The translations under genes and the position numbers were made by a program. This document shows positions 11,156 through 22,988 of a DNA stretch of 64,000 nucleotides, piece by piece. The notes under the pieces are model-generated. The model was not told where the DNA came from, searched no databases, and worked only from the letters and a program-made list of their open reading frames with translations. Location: NCBI GenBank assembly GCA_017607445.1, contig JAEVHH010000001.1, forward strand, positions 2,418,001 to 2,482,000, in the 5' to 3' direction. The stretch comes from Histoplasma ohiense. Its lineage: Eukaryota > Ascomycota > Eurotiomycetes > Onygenales > Ajellomycetaceae. Position 1 is the stretch's first letter, and every line of letters begins with the position of its first letter.

Positions 11156-13449
11156 TTACAACCCAACCCCCTCCTCACCCTCTGAACAGAATAGATCATC
11201 CGCCTTCAAATCCTCAACCGCCACCTGCTGTTGAGCCTGGGCTCCGCATCCACCGACCTTCTCCCGGAATTCCTTCAAATAAGCCTGTGTCCTCTCAACA
11301 AGGTCAGGGGACGTCGGATCTTTCTGTGAATACGGCAAAACGTGTTTGGGAGATAGCTCATCCGGTAGTCCTGCGGGGAATTGTTGCAGGAGATTCGATA
11401 TGGTCGAGGATTCGGCCAAAGGCAGCTCGACGGAACCTAGCTCGACCTCCTGTGGTATATCCAGCGATGAAGACGAGCCGCTGGAAGGGGGTCTATTGGG
11501 ATCGGCAATGTGTTTTTGATTGTTTGAATTTTGGGGGTTTTCAGAGATGGGTTTAGGCGATTGCGAGATCGAGGTGTGCTCTTCCGGTAAGTGGTAGAGT
11601 TCGTTGTGGATAGTTGATAGTACGGCGTGGCTGCCTTTGACGGCGGGGAAAGAGGGATAGAGGAGATAATAGCCCCGGCAGCGGGTTAGTTCAAGCATAT
11701 ATTCCATCCAAGATGGAAACTTCTTCGAGATGAGATTAGCGTGCATCTTTAGACCCGCTCTGCGGGCGCTGGAAAGTCGACTCGAAAGGAATGACCGGAA
11801 CTCAACCCATTTGTCCCCAAAGTATAGAGCCGCATTGGTATTGGGAGCCTGCCAGAGAAATACTGGGATGTGCTTGTCAGTGCCTTGGATGGCAAAAGGG
11901 GAGTCGGATCTTGTTGGTGGGGTAAATGGTTCGCTATCAATAGTAGGGGTAGACGATGGAAGTTCGAGGGATATTCCTAGCAATCGGTGCAAAGATTCCT
12001 TGGCAGAATGAGAGTATTTATGTTGAAGAATGGCATATTTGAGATAGTGGTAATAGGATGGCGCAAGTTCCGTCTGAGGAGAAAGGATGAGGACGTGTGA
12101 GTAGGCCGGGTTTTTGGGGTAGAGTGAGTCGACTGTTCGAAGGGTTGCTTCTTCAGAAGTTATGTTCCCATGTTGTATTCGGCGTCGGAGTGTGAAATGG
12201 TTATGCACGCTCCTCGGTGGCCAATGGAAGGATTTCAAATATTCAAGCAGTGGAGGATCAACATTATGCGGCAACTCGATGGTTAGCCCCAGGGTATCAC
12301 CGAAGTAATCTGCCCTTTGGAGAGAACGAAGCAATCGAGTTAGGGAGCCTGAGGAGGATGGGGGTGCCTGCACCAGGATTTGCACATCGACCTTGTCCCA
12401 AGCTGAATGAAAGTAAATATCATCTTTTCATGCCCTAGGGGTTCGTAGGAGCTCTAGGAACGTATTCAAAAATTGACATCCTACGTACCTCCAAGTGAGT
12501 GGGAGTCCAGTTTTGACAACCACATGAAATCGCCCCCACGAGCCGGAAGGCTGATATGAGGCACTCCGATCCGGCCAGCTGTTGCTTTGGCAGCGGTCCA
12601 ATGAAATGTTTCATCAATGTCATGGCTGTGGGTAATTACGACTTTGGGACGAAAAGTATTGGCAATGCGGGAGAGCCCCGTGATTACACTTGATTCCATA
12701 CGGGCATCGGTAGACCTAGAGGCATGGTCGGGACGTGCATCTTGCCAGAAAAAAAAAATATATTTAGTAACACATTCTTCCAAATACGTGCCATTGTTCG
12801 TATGATCGCAAAACCCACCATGCAAAAACAGCGGACACGATTCCTCATCCACACCATTAACCATTTGTATTCCTTTCACCGATACGCTGCTCCTCCCCAT
12901 CACGGCGAAATGCACGCTGTTCCGCTTCTCCTTAGCCATCTCACAGGCTAAAGGTAGAAGGTAGGAAAGAGCTTGCAAGTTCGCCGCCGCGAAAAGCACT
13001 GCGTTATTATACCAGCTATAATGGAGGGCCTGGTTCGAGTGCAGCGATTGGGTAAGGAGGGGGAACTTTATCGGCCCATTGTATTCATACGAATCATTGG
13101 TGGGAATTTCATCCGTAGCAGGCGGGGCCTTAGGAGGTGGTTCAGAGGAAACGGAACCGCCATCTTCTTCTCGTTGTCCGGGGTCGCCAGGCCGGGGAGG
13201 GTCGTTATTATTGAGTGGCGCGTCGAATGGCTTCGTCGCGGGGGTTAGGTCGGAAGGAGGAACGGCTTTGAAGAGAATATAGACGATAAATATGCCGATC
13301 AGGGTGAGGAGCACGCGTCTCCTTCGGGGCATTTTCCATGACGATGTGGCCGATCTTGGTTTGAAGTGTGCGGGTGTTCGGTGTCCGTGGTCGTCGAACT
13401 TTTTGCCCAGCTCCTCATCACCGAGATAGCCCCTTCTCGGCAAAGTCAT
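11156..13449 (-). CDS. Type II membrane glycosyltransferase-like protein (fungal GT2-like)
   Basis: Two exons on the minus strand: 13449-12489 and 12402-11156, giving 735 aa. A GTACGT donor and CATTCAG acceptor join the frame as LGAWDKVDVQILVQAP. Topology seen: a basic cytosolic segment of about 45 residues, one hydrophobic helix at about 46-63 (VLLTLIGIFIVYILF), then a Pro/Asp-rich stem and a large luminal part. The downstream half has features of a nucleotide-diphospho-sugar transferase fold: VDVQILVQAPPSSSGSLTRLLRSLQRADYF, then ANP/YSHVLILSPQTELAP, where a family DxD would lie, then YFGDKWVEFRSFLSSRL. Family membership is from resemblance to fungal proteins annotated as glycosyltransferase 2. 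I cannot point to an unambiguous DxD, so donor and acceptor are unknown. A Golgi location is likely from the topology. An alternative start at Met-40 (12 residues before the helix core) is possible. Confidence 0.7.
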
Positions 13450-15806
13450 GGTACGCGCGGGAAGTCAACAACGCGCTCCACGGGAGCTTCGTCGGGGGGA
13501 TGTGTTTCATACGAGGGTATAAAGGCGCAGCCAGCCTTCGTTGTCGTTCATGGGGATTGGTGTTGGTCAACGGCGGAAACGAGCAAAAAGAAATGGTGGT
13601 CGTTGCAGGAGCCGCCATTCGTTGCTTGCCGATGTTCCAGTTGGGGATGTAAACTACTTGGCATCGCACTTCTCGCTCTTGGCAAGATCAGAGTGCCGAA
13701 GGTTCGTATTTACGAACGTCATTCCAAAATTAGCCGTCGATGCTGGCGATAGACGCAGTGAATACTAACTAGCACTTGTTAGTGGAATGAATCTCTCGGC
13801 ACCGGTTTCGGCATGGAGCTCAAAGTTAGTGATTGCTGTCTGTCATCTCATGCTTGCTGCCAGCATCGCAGCCTATTCCAAAATTAGAGTGTGTCCAGGA
13901 GCTGAATAGCTTCACTGAACCCTATTACTAGTGCCGTCGCGTGTCTCAATGCAAAAAGTTTTGGAAGCATTATTCCTTGCGAGTCCAGAATTTGAGATTT
14001 GATCTATCGCCATGCCAGTCCTGGTCAAGGAGCCTCGCGGTTCGTACCGTTTGTGTCAAGAGGGCATAACTTGAATACCAGAGGTTGAAAGCGCGCTATT
14101 TGAATGGATACTTGGCTCCAACGAAGGATCGTTAATGCCGCCTGTGTGCCAGCTGAACAGTTGTTCTCTCTGGGAGAAATAACACACGAGTTATATAGTT
14201 CTGCCTGATTTCAGGGCAACATGACAAAACAGTTGCTGTCAAGGGATTGATCATAACACGCGGTGCGATTACTATGGACTATATACAGATCTATTGAGTA
14301 CATTGCATCACATTGCACATGCAAAATAACTGGGCAATTCTTGGTGAAATACGGAGGACATGCGGAGTAGCCATCAATATATCAAACTGTGAAAAGCTTT
14401 GGGTGTCAGTCGCGCCAAACCGGATGAGGTAAACCGCAGAGTACGATGACGCCATGATGACGTTATTGTTTCCGGACCTGCGCCTCAACAACTAGTTAGT
14501 TATTTATAGTTAAAGTCTTCTCTGTTTTCCAGCTATTTACCAGTTTGTTTTAATTGAAATCTGAGATCACAAAAGAGCAGAAGTGATCTAGATAAATACA
14601 CTTACTATAATTGGCAGAGTGCAGTGACGGAAAGCCGGGTATAAAACCAGAGGAAAATACCCGACCCCCTGTTGGTGCTCGTCAGGAGATTAGCATGTTC
14701 CTCATCATTGCATGAGCTCATAGGTCGATACTGGTGTTGTCAACATTCGAGTTCGAAAGGAGTCCTTACCTTTGCTCTCCCCTTCTCGGCCTTTCTTTCC
14801 CTTTGGCGATCCCCTGACATCCATGCTCATTCTGGGCTGGTGTAAGGCAGTTCGCGGAGCAGCGTTCTGCCAGTGGTGACAGACTCGCAGGGGTGGGAGA
14901 GAATATATTCCTAGGGCTTGTGACAAGCATTATTTCTAACATCCTCTACCAAGGGGTTAATCGGCTTCGCTGTTTCTGTCTCTCTGGCAAGTTGGTTGTC
15001 TGAAGTCCACCCCCCCCTCTTTTTTTTTTAAAAAAAGGATTTCATTGGCCTGGCATCTACAGGGATGAGGTGCTTGTTTGCATGAGGAGCCCCTGTAGGC
15101 CATCCACCAACTGAGATGAGGATGCGGGCGACTTACTGAATGCCACTCTTCTTTCTTTTCAGTTATCCCCATAAGGGGAATAACAGGATAGGTCTCATGG
15201 CAAAAGCTGAACCCTGATGTGTGAATGATTGTGTCAACGAGCAGAGTGCGAGGATGGAGAAGAGTTGGGGAAAGAGTGACGAAACCGGGCGATGAGCGGG
15301 ATTTTATACCTTGTTTATGGAATGTACGGCAGTCGCGGTCGAGAACCAGATACAGGTACTTATCGGGAAAGCGCGGTGGTCGAGATTTGAACTTGGGCGA
15401 ATGCTGAATACTCCTGAGGGAGGTGCTTAGGTGTGACTCTCGATTCTGTATCGCCTTGCGTGGCTGTCCCGCCGGCGCTTTTCAGAAGTCCCTCCGACGG
15501 TGCGATGCTTCCTGCCCACCTTGACTCTATGCAATTTCTCCTTCCCTTGCTTTTACACCCTTTTCCTTCCATTTTCGACTTAATAGTCTGCATCTGCTGC
15601 CCTCTTACGGAAGTCGGAACCGTGCTACTTCAAGGGCAAGTACTAAATCACCGGTTTGCTACACTGACTGGAATCTTCACTAATTCCATCGCGGGTGCCT
15701 GTAATGAGTTGCTCTCCGCCCTCAGAGCCATTTACATCACCCGTTTGAGGCAGCTATCTCATTCGGCTTAGTGGCTGATATTCCGGCAGAAGAATATCTA
15801 GGTGTT

Positions 15807-15807
<1 letters not shown>

Positions 15808-15838
<31 letters not shown>
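15808..15838 (+). repeat. Poly(T) tract, 31 nt
   Basis: Uninterrupted run of 31 T in the large spacer. Such a run may be length-variable between strains or reflect assembly uncertainty. Confidence 0.9.
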
Positions 15839-17220
15839 CATCGTGGATTATGCTACAATAGGTCTTACTAATGGCCTCTGATACTGTAGTTAATATTATT
15901 CCTGTGCGATACTTACTGTGGCCCAATGTCGCCTGAGGTGGCTCAGAGTCACCTTTCCTCATTGCCTTGAATCCTGGTTTACCTGTAAGCATTCTCATTT
16001 CGCCATCCCCCTCCATCCCAAGCCTTCGTGACAAATTCTCATTATCACCAGTGTGGTAATCTACAATCCAGGTGTCTTGGCGATTTCACACTTGCCAGAA
16101 GAGGAGCCTGGGAGTTACTATAGTTAACAGAAAATTCCAATGGCAATTTCCGCTGCTGTTGGTGGTGGTGGGTAGCTGGGCGGGCTCTGGGCTGACGATT
16201 GTGCTTTGCATCAGCTGGAATCTTGGGGAAACTTGAGAGTATACTTGGTTCAGTGATGATTTGGCCTTTTGTTCATAAGGATGTCCAGGGGTAGACCCAA
16301 GACTCAACAACTATAGAAAGTTGTGATTGATGCGCACCCTAAAAAATTACAAGGAATGAAAGGAAGATATGGGGATAAGGCATATATCACTGTGACTCCA
16401 GAAAAGGAATTGATATGAAACTTGCAGGCCACCAGCAGAGTAATAATATATTTTTATATTTATTGTTATTGTTATTTTATGTAAAAAATTTCTTAATATT
16501 TTAAGTTGCCCATAGCTCCTCCATTCAATGAGGGAAGACTGAGCATATATTTCTACACCTACCCAATGACCTCCTTTTCATTACCCCGACTTTCCACCTC
16601 GCCCAAGATGCAATTGAAACTTTTCTCGAACCACTTGGAGACATCGACACCCAAGAACCAGATGCTTTGCACATTAAGATGTAGGGAATCTCAACCACAT
16701 TTTCTTTTGGAACAGCTTTCGGCGGACGGTCAGCCGAGAGAAAATCACGGACATGATGTCCATTACCTATACACAAAATATCTCTCTGGGACGAGAATTG
16801 AACACTGAGGTCTCTCTATATTTCATCAAGGCGGCAGCTTCTTCGCTTTCAAGTAGAGTGGAGGTTGTTCCGGGCCAGAGGGCGGCACCAAATTGGCGAC
16901 CGCAACAGCCATTCCACTCGCTCAACAACGGAAAGGATGGCTACCTCCCGATTCAAACCGCTAAGTATTGAAAGGAAGCTTGCAAGGACCGCAGTGACAA
17001 GGAATTCCGCCACGTGGGCGACTCGCCAAATGACAGAGAGCGCTGATATTGAAGTAGAAAAATCTTCGGAGGTTGGGACAGGAAAGGTAAGCGCACGTCT
17101 TTCAACCGTGAACGCTTAAATTGGAGCCTCGCTGAAACCCCGGCCATTTGGTTAAGTCGCATCCACTGGGAAATAAGTACAGTACATTAACTAGACCAGA
17201 AAATCACTGGAGAAATTTTG

Positions 17221-17251
17221 AAGAAAAAAGAAAGAAAGAAAGAAAGAAAAC
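17221..17251 (+). repeat. AAAG-type tetranucleotide repeat
   Basis: Purine-only run with about five AAAG units, upstream of MLH1. It is a simple-sequence repeat with no evident function. Confidence 0.8.
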
Positions 17252-17846
17252 AAACCTGAATTAAAAGAGCCCTGTTCCGCCTCCAGACGCCTCGCGATTT
17301 AAAGTTCGGCAGCCGCCGTAGTCCAGACAGACCCTGGATATGACTAAGCAGCCCCAGGCAGCCGGCCTCTTGGCGTTCCAGCCACAAGCCGGCGCTGACC
17401 TAAGCCGCGATGGTAGTTAAGAGACAGCAGCGGCGGATCTGTCGAGGTGTCTATTCTCTCGATGCTGGAGGAGACATCTCTTCTCTGCTGCGGTGTATAC
17501 GCTGCGTTGCTTCTCCCGGTTTCTGCTCCGTACAGCGCCTAGGTTTCTGCTCCGGATGTTTGTTGGCCCTCCCGCACCCCCTCCCGCACCCACATCCCAG
17601 CTCGCTAGATAGAAAGCCCTCCCCGCGTAAAGTCACGTCTTGCCGCAACAGCAGGGCCTAGATCAGTCCAGCCAGCGACCAGAGAAATCTTCCACGACAG
17701 ACTTCCAAGGTTCCAGCGTTGGAGTGGATCCCGTGTCAGGCTGTTGGGTGACAGTAATAATAATAACAAAATCCCCAGCTTCAACTTCTCGTTGTTTTCG
17801 GCCTGCACACCACTACTACATGACATAGAACACCACTTCTGGCACC

Positions 17847-20608
17847 ATGGCCGACGAAGATATGGATGTAGACTCCCCGGACCCTCGAGGGACCAAACGA
17901 ACTGCCGCTGAAGCTGGTCTTCCCCCTCAACCATCCAGGAAAATCCAGGTATGTGATGGCGGTAGGAGCCTGAACTGCCTGCCACGTGACATCCTGTTCT
18001 ATCAAAGATACTAACTACCCTTTCCGCCCGGTGAAGGCTCTTGATCCAGATGTGATCAACAAGATCGCTGCCGGAGAGATCATCGTGGCTCCCATGCATG
18101 CACTGAAAGAACTCATCGAAAATTCGGTCGATGCTGGAGCCACCTCTGTGGAAATCTTGGTCAAGGATGGCGGTTTGAAGCTCCTCCAGATCACAGATAA
18201 TGGTCACGGAATAGATGTATGTTCATCTACATTTGAATTTTATTATTATTGCTATCTTGATCTCTGAACTCTTTTTTTTTTTTTTTTCATGTGTGAGACT
18301 GAGATACCTTTTGTTTGAACCCCATCTAATCCCTTGCCTTTGGTAGTGCGACGATCTTGGAATCCTTTGTGAGAGATTCACCACTTCCAAGCTCAAAGCG
18401 TTTGAAGACCTGTCGTCCATCGGCACCTATGGCTTCCGCGGTGAGGCTCTGGCGAGCATTAGCCACATAGCTCATCTCACCGTCACTACTAAGACCGCTG
18501 GTTCCAGTTGTGCCTGGAGAGCTCACTATAGCGACGGCAAATTGGTTCCCGCAAAGCCCGGCCAAACTGCAGAACCCAAGCCGACTGCTGGCCGAGGCGG
18601 CACTCAGATCACTGTATGTTCTTGATATTCCATGTTTGTTTTCCATATAAGACCCTTTTAACTCACTTGAAATACCTAGGTGGAGGATCTTTTCTACAAC
18701 GTCCCTACGCGACGTCGGGCCTTTCGTTCTTCAAGCGAAGAATACGCGAAAATCCTCGATGTCGTTGGCCGCTATGCGGTACATTGCTCTGGGGTCGCCT
18801 TCTCATGTAAGAAGCATGGCGATTCTGGTGTCAGCATATCCACGTCAACAAACTCTACCACGGTCGATCGGATTCGTCAAATCCACGGCAGTGCCGTTGC
18901 GAGTGAGCTTATCGATTTCAGTGTCGATGACCCGAGGCTGGGCTTCCGTGCCTCAGGATGGGCTAGCAATGCAAACTACCATGCTAAGCGGACCACTATT
19001 CTTTTGTTCATTAACCATCGCTCCGTGGAATCTTCTGCGGTTCGACGGGCCATAGAGCAGGCGTATTCCAACTTTCTCCCAAAGGGAGGCCACCCCTTTG
19101 CTTATCTCGATTTAGAAATAGAGCCGCAGCGAGTTGATGTGAACGTCCACCCAACGAAACGGGAGGTCAATTTTCTGAATGAAGACGAGATAATCGGGTC
19201 CATTTGTACTACGATCCAACAAAAGCTAGCAACTGTCGATTCTAGCCGAACTTTTATGGTGCAAACGTTGCTACCAGTTGGGCGAACTCAAAGTGCTTCA
19301 GTGAACTCCAACGCAGAGCCTCCATTTGACGATAGACAGCCGACGCCCCGGACATTATCTGGTACCAAACGTCCGTATGAGAACAATCTTGTTCGAACAG
19401 ATGCGAACATGCGTAAAATAACCTCCATGTTGCCACCTGCGACGACATCACAAGCGAGGCCGATTCTTAACGGCAATTCCCAAACGCTACCACTCGAAGA
19501 GGACGGACTCCGCTACGAGAGCACAGGCCGAGAACCAACTCAGATACGGCTCTCATCTGTCAAATCCCTCCGTGCGGCTGTACGATCCTCTATGCACAAT
19601 AACCTCACAGAACTCTTCGCATCTCTAACCTACGTCGGGCTCGTGGATGAACGACGGCGGATTGCAGCGATACAATCAGGCGTCAAACTCTTCCTAGTCG
19701 ACTACGGGATGATCAGCAGCGAATTCTTCTACCAAGTAGGTCTTACAGACTTTGGAAATTTCGGTAAAATAAACCTTGAATCCTCCCCACGACTCGTGGA
19801 CCTGCTCTCCCTAGCTGCCGCGACAGAACGTGACGAATACCGTCGTCAACAAAGTGCTTCTGCTGCTGCTGCTGCTGCAACAAAGGAACAGTCAGCAGCA
19901 GCAGATATCGAATCTGTCGACTTCGACAGGATAGTCACCACAATAGCAACCCAACTCGTCGAGCGCCGTGAAATGCTCGACGAGTATTTCTCCCTCACCA
20001 TCTCAGAAGACGGCAACCTCCTCTCCATCCCCCTCCTGCTAAAGGGGTATATGCCCTCTCTCGCCAAACTACCCCGCTTCCTCCTCCGGCTGGGCCCATA
20101 CGTCGACTGGACAGACGAAGAGGCCTGCTTCCGTACATTCCTCCGTGAACTCGCCGCCTTCTACACGCCAGAACAACTACCCATCGCCCCCCTTATCGTC
20201 CCCAGCAGCAGCAACAAGAACAACAACTCCGCTCCCCCTCCCACAACAAAACCTGCCGCACGCAAAAGCGAGACAGAAACAGCGACCTCCTCCCAAAGCA
20301 CAACATCGCAATCACACCCATCACCGTCATCATCACCGTCATCATCCAGCGAAAGCCATCCCTCGAACCCCAACGAACCCGCACAAACCCCCCCTACAAA
20401 CAGCGCAAACAACCCGCCCAAACCGCCATCACAGCCACAAAGAGAAGACGAAGCCATCGTCCGGCGCCGCGCACAGCTGTCCTGGATGCTGGAGCACGTT
20501 CTCTTCCCCTCCCTGCGCGCGCGGCTTGTCGCGACGAACGACCTCGTCAGGGGGGTCGTGGAGGTGGCTGATCTAAAGGGGCTGTATAGGGTGTTTGAAC
20601 GCTGTTGA
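17847..20608 (+). CDS. MLH1: DNA mismatch repair protein MLH1 (MutL homologue)
   Basis: GHKL ATPase subunit of the MutL-alpha heterodimer (with PMS1), acting in nuclear mismatch repair and meiotic crossing-over. Exons: 17847-17948, 18037-18216, 18347-18613, 18680-20608, giving 825 aa. The first 34 residues are a non-conserved acidic extension. The core then starts at ALDPDVINKIAAGE with Asn in ELIENSVDAG (near residue 63), DNGHGID, and GFRGEAL (about 123-129). The VNVHPTK motif that closes the N-terminal domain is present. The C-terminal PMS1-binding domain ends in the invariant FERC. Two low-complexity inserts lie in the C-terminal half: an Ala/Ser/Gln run encoded near 19855-19905 and a Ser/Pro/Asn-rich stretch encoded near 20197-20440. 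Intron 1 carries a TACTAAC branch site close to its acceptor. Confidence 0.97.
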
Positions 20609-20770
20609 GGAATTGGGTGGTTTCTGGTGATGATCACGTGGGGGGGGGGGGTGTCCCGTAATAATAATTGTCATTATTATTGAGCAATCACCTTTCATCT
20701 TTGAGTGTAAGGAAGAGCGCCCCATCACGATTCGTATCGATATATATACACACACATACACATGTACATA

Positions 20771-20796
<26 letters not shown>
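20771..20796 (+). repeat. (AG)13 dinucleotide microsatellite
   Basis: Thirteen uninterrupted AG units downstream of MLH1. A TA-rich run follows near 20877-20896. Confidence 0.9.
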
Positions 20797-20801
<5 letters not shown>

Positions 20802-21170
20802 AACGCACCCTCCCCTCTCTCACATTTGCCCCCTGTACAATTTTTATTAATTTTCATCTATACCTATGCATATATTTATATATATATATATATATATTAT
20901 TATATCGTTGTAATTCTCCATCGGACGGGTGCGGGCTATGTGTTTGTTTAAATCAAACAAACCAACGGGACAAAAATGGAAAACAGGGCACGGGCGTGTG
21001 TGCGTGTGCATTTTTCTCTTCCTCTCCTTCTTCTTTTTCTTCTCTTTTTATTTTCAAAGGCTTCTATCATCTGTTATTACTACTACTACTACTGCTACAT
21101 CTATTTGTATTTATTTACTGTGTGGGTGGTTGAGGTCAATTACCCTCTTCTGCGACTAAAATACCAAGAC

Positions 21171-21195
21171 GACTGACTGACTGACTGACTGACTT
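21171..21195 (+). repeat. (GACT)6 tetranucleotide repeat
   Basis: Six tandem GACT units. A separate heptamer repeat lies 36 nt downstream. Confidence 0.9.
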
Positions 21196-21230
21196 GTATA
21201 AAACTCATTAGTGAATCTTATGTGCAACTA

Positions 21231-21261
21231 CTGTGTACTGTGTACTGTGTACTGTGTACTG
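21231..21261 (+). repeat. Heptamer repeat CTGTGTA, about 4.4 copies
   Basis: Four perfect CTGTGTA units plus a partial fifth unit. It is close to the GACT repeat, so the two may mutate as a complex microsatellite. Confidence 0.9.
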
Positions 21262-21663
21262 GCTATAAAATAAAATAAAACTCCCTCCTCCAGCGTCTCT
21301 GATATGGCGACAGGCGTTTTTCAAGTTACATGAGTGTGTGTGCCCCCTTAACAGAATGAGCTTTGAGCTTTGACAAGCTTGACAAATGAAATATATTAAG
21401 ATTAATGATAAGGGTTATTAAGTTGTGAAAGGAGAGCTCTTTTTCATATATTCTTATGGTTCTGGATCCTGGAGGGGGGCCAAAATGGATGAGAAGGAAA
21501 TAAATATATATATATATTTTTATATATAAAACTTATAATGTAAATTCACCATCATGACGGGGAAACCATTTTTCACAAAGGGGAATAAATTAATCAATGA
21601 ATTTAAAATAATAGTCTCAATTTATATATATTTATACCGATCAATCTTGAAAAATCAAAATAT

Positions 21664-21664
<1 letters not shown>

Positions 21665-21714
<50 letters not shown>
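21665..21714 (+). repeat. Poly(A) tract, 50 nt
   Basis: Run of 50 A in an AT-rich spacer. It could be the tail of an old retroposed sequence or a slippage product. I see no element body beside it. Confidence 0.9.
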
Positions 21715-21716
<2 letters not shown>

Positions 21717-22988
21717 AAGCGCACGCACGCACTCAATCTCAGTTCAGTTTATCTGGTTACTAACACCGGGGAAATAAAAAGGAGAGGACTAAGGTAAGGG
21801 AAGCAAGAAAGGGAGCAAAGCGACAAAAAAGATACAATAAACTAAGAGAAGAGGGGAGTCTCGTTTCAATCATCAGAAGATTAGGTGGAAAATTTTTCAA
21901 ATAAAATCACATCAAGAAAGTTGGAGAAAGTTTGAAAAACTTCCTGGTATCAAAATCACGCAGGGTTCTCTGAAAAGTGAATTCGCCGTTCCCGCGCCAG
22001 CTCCGAAAACTAACTTTCCAGCAAACGGAAAATAAGGGACAGTAGATGAAAAAATTATATAAATGGTGAAAAGAATAGAACAGACCTCAGACGGCGGATG
22101 CGGATATACTTGCATCCTTCTTAACCTGCATGCGTCTCATGTCTCAGCTTGGTCAGGGGTTGTAAGAATGAGAAACTAGAAAAATGGAGGAAGGCGGGTA
22201 GGAAACAAAAGAAGGGGCGGAGGGGGGGAATAGAATTGAATAGGTAGTAGGTAGCTAAGAAGAAAAAGGGTATATAAATATGGTAAAATTGGAGTGAAAA
22301 AAAGATAAGATAAAAAGAAGCCAGATATCGAATGAGATTCGGGGGAAAGTAGTCACAGAAATAAAATAAAGGATATAAAAAGATATGAATGGACAAAATA
22401 ATAATAACTGTAAACGAATGGAGGAATGGGAATATGAGAATTGAATTGCACAAGCGTCACCGAGGCATACATGTCATTAGGAAGAACCCCCTTACATTCA
22501 CAAAGCAGAAATAAAACAAATAAATGAAGGAACTTACAAACACAGATTAAAACAGAGAGAGGTGTGTGGAAGGAAAAAATCAAAAAGGGGGAGGGGATTC
22601 ATAAAGGGGACCGTTAAGAGGTTGAGGGGAGCATAATTCATATCGCATCACATAGTGCGTAGATATCGTGATAAAATAAAGGGGGTTAATGCATTGAAAA
22701 CAAGACATAAAGATATATAAAGGCTCAGAGGGTGGTAAACGTGGTAAATGTGGTATCTCGAACTGGTCTTGTCGTTTAAAAAGGTGACACAAAATGGCTC
22801 CCTCAGGTATAAATCGTGTTATAGAAAGACTAAGTTGAGTGGTTCAAGCGGTATAGGCTATGAAACAAGAACGGACGGAGGCGAAGTCAATAATTTAAAG
22901 AAGAAATATAATAAGATAGTTGTTCAGGATTTTAATCGAAATAGATATATTACGTTCGCACTCTCGGGTTGTATCGAATGTATTATGA

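Larger units (their letters stand above)
13450..17846. other. 4.4 kb spacer without a supported gene
   Basis: Divergent spacer between the glycosyltransferase-like gene (-) and MLH1 (+). It contains a T31 run (15808-15838), an A/G tetranucleotide repeat (17221-17251) and Cys/Pro-rich low-complexity DNA near 17560-17600. One 50-codon frame at 16532-16684 looks protein-like but has no start and ends in TAG (see findings). Other open frames are short and have no recognisable features. A noncoding transcript cannot be excluded. Confidence 0.5.
20609..22988. other. Repeat-rich spacer between MLH1 and PPS1 3' ends
   Basis: This 2.4 kb convergent spacer is AT-rich and unusually dense in simple repeats: a G run at 20641, (GA)n, (TA)n, a GACT repeat, a CTGTGTA repeat and an A50 run. 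I see no coding frame with protein-like features. Codon-sized open frames here arise from the repeats. Confidence 0.6.

Noticed and set aside
17605..18207. 200-codon minus-strand frame
   Set aside because: It is antisense to MLH1 exons 1-2 and the MLH1 5' region. No protein features.
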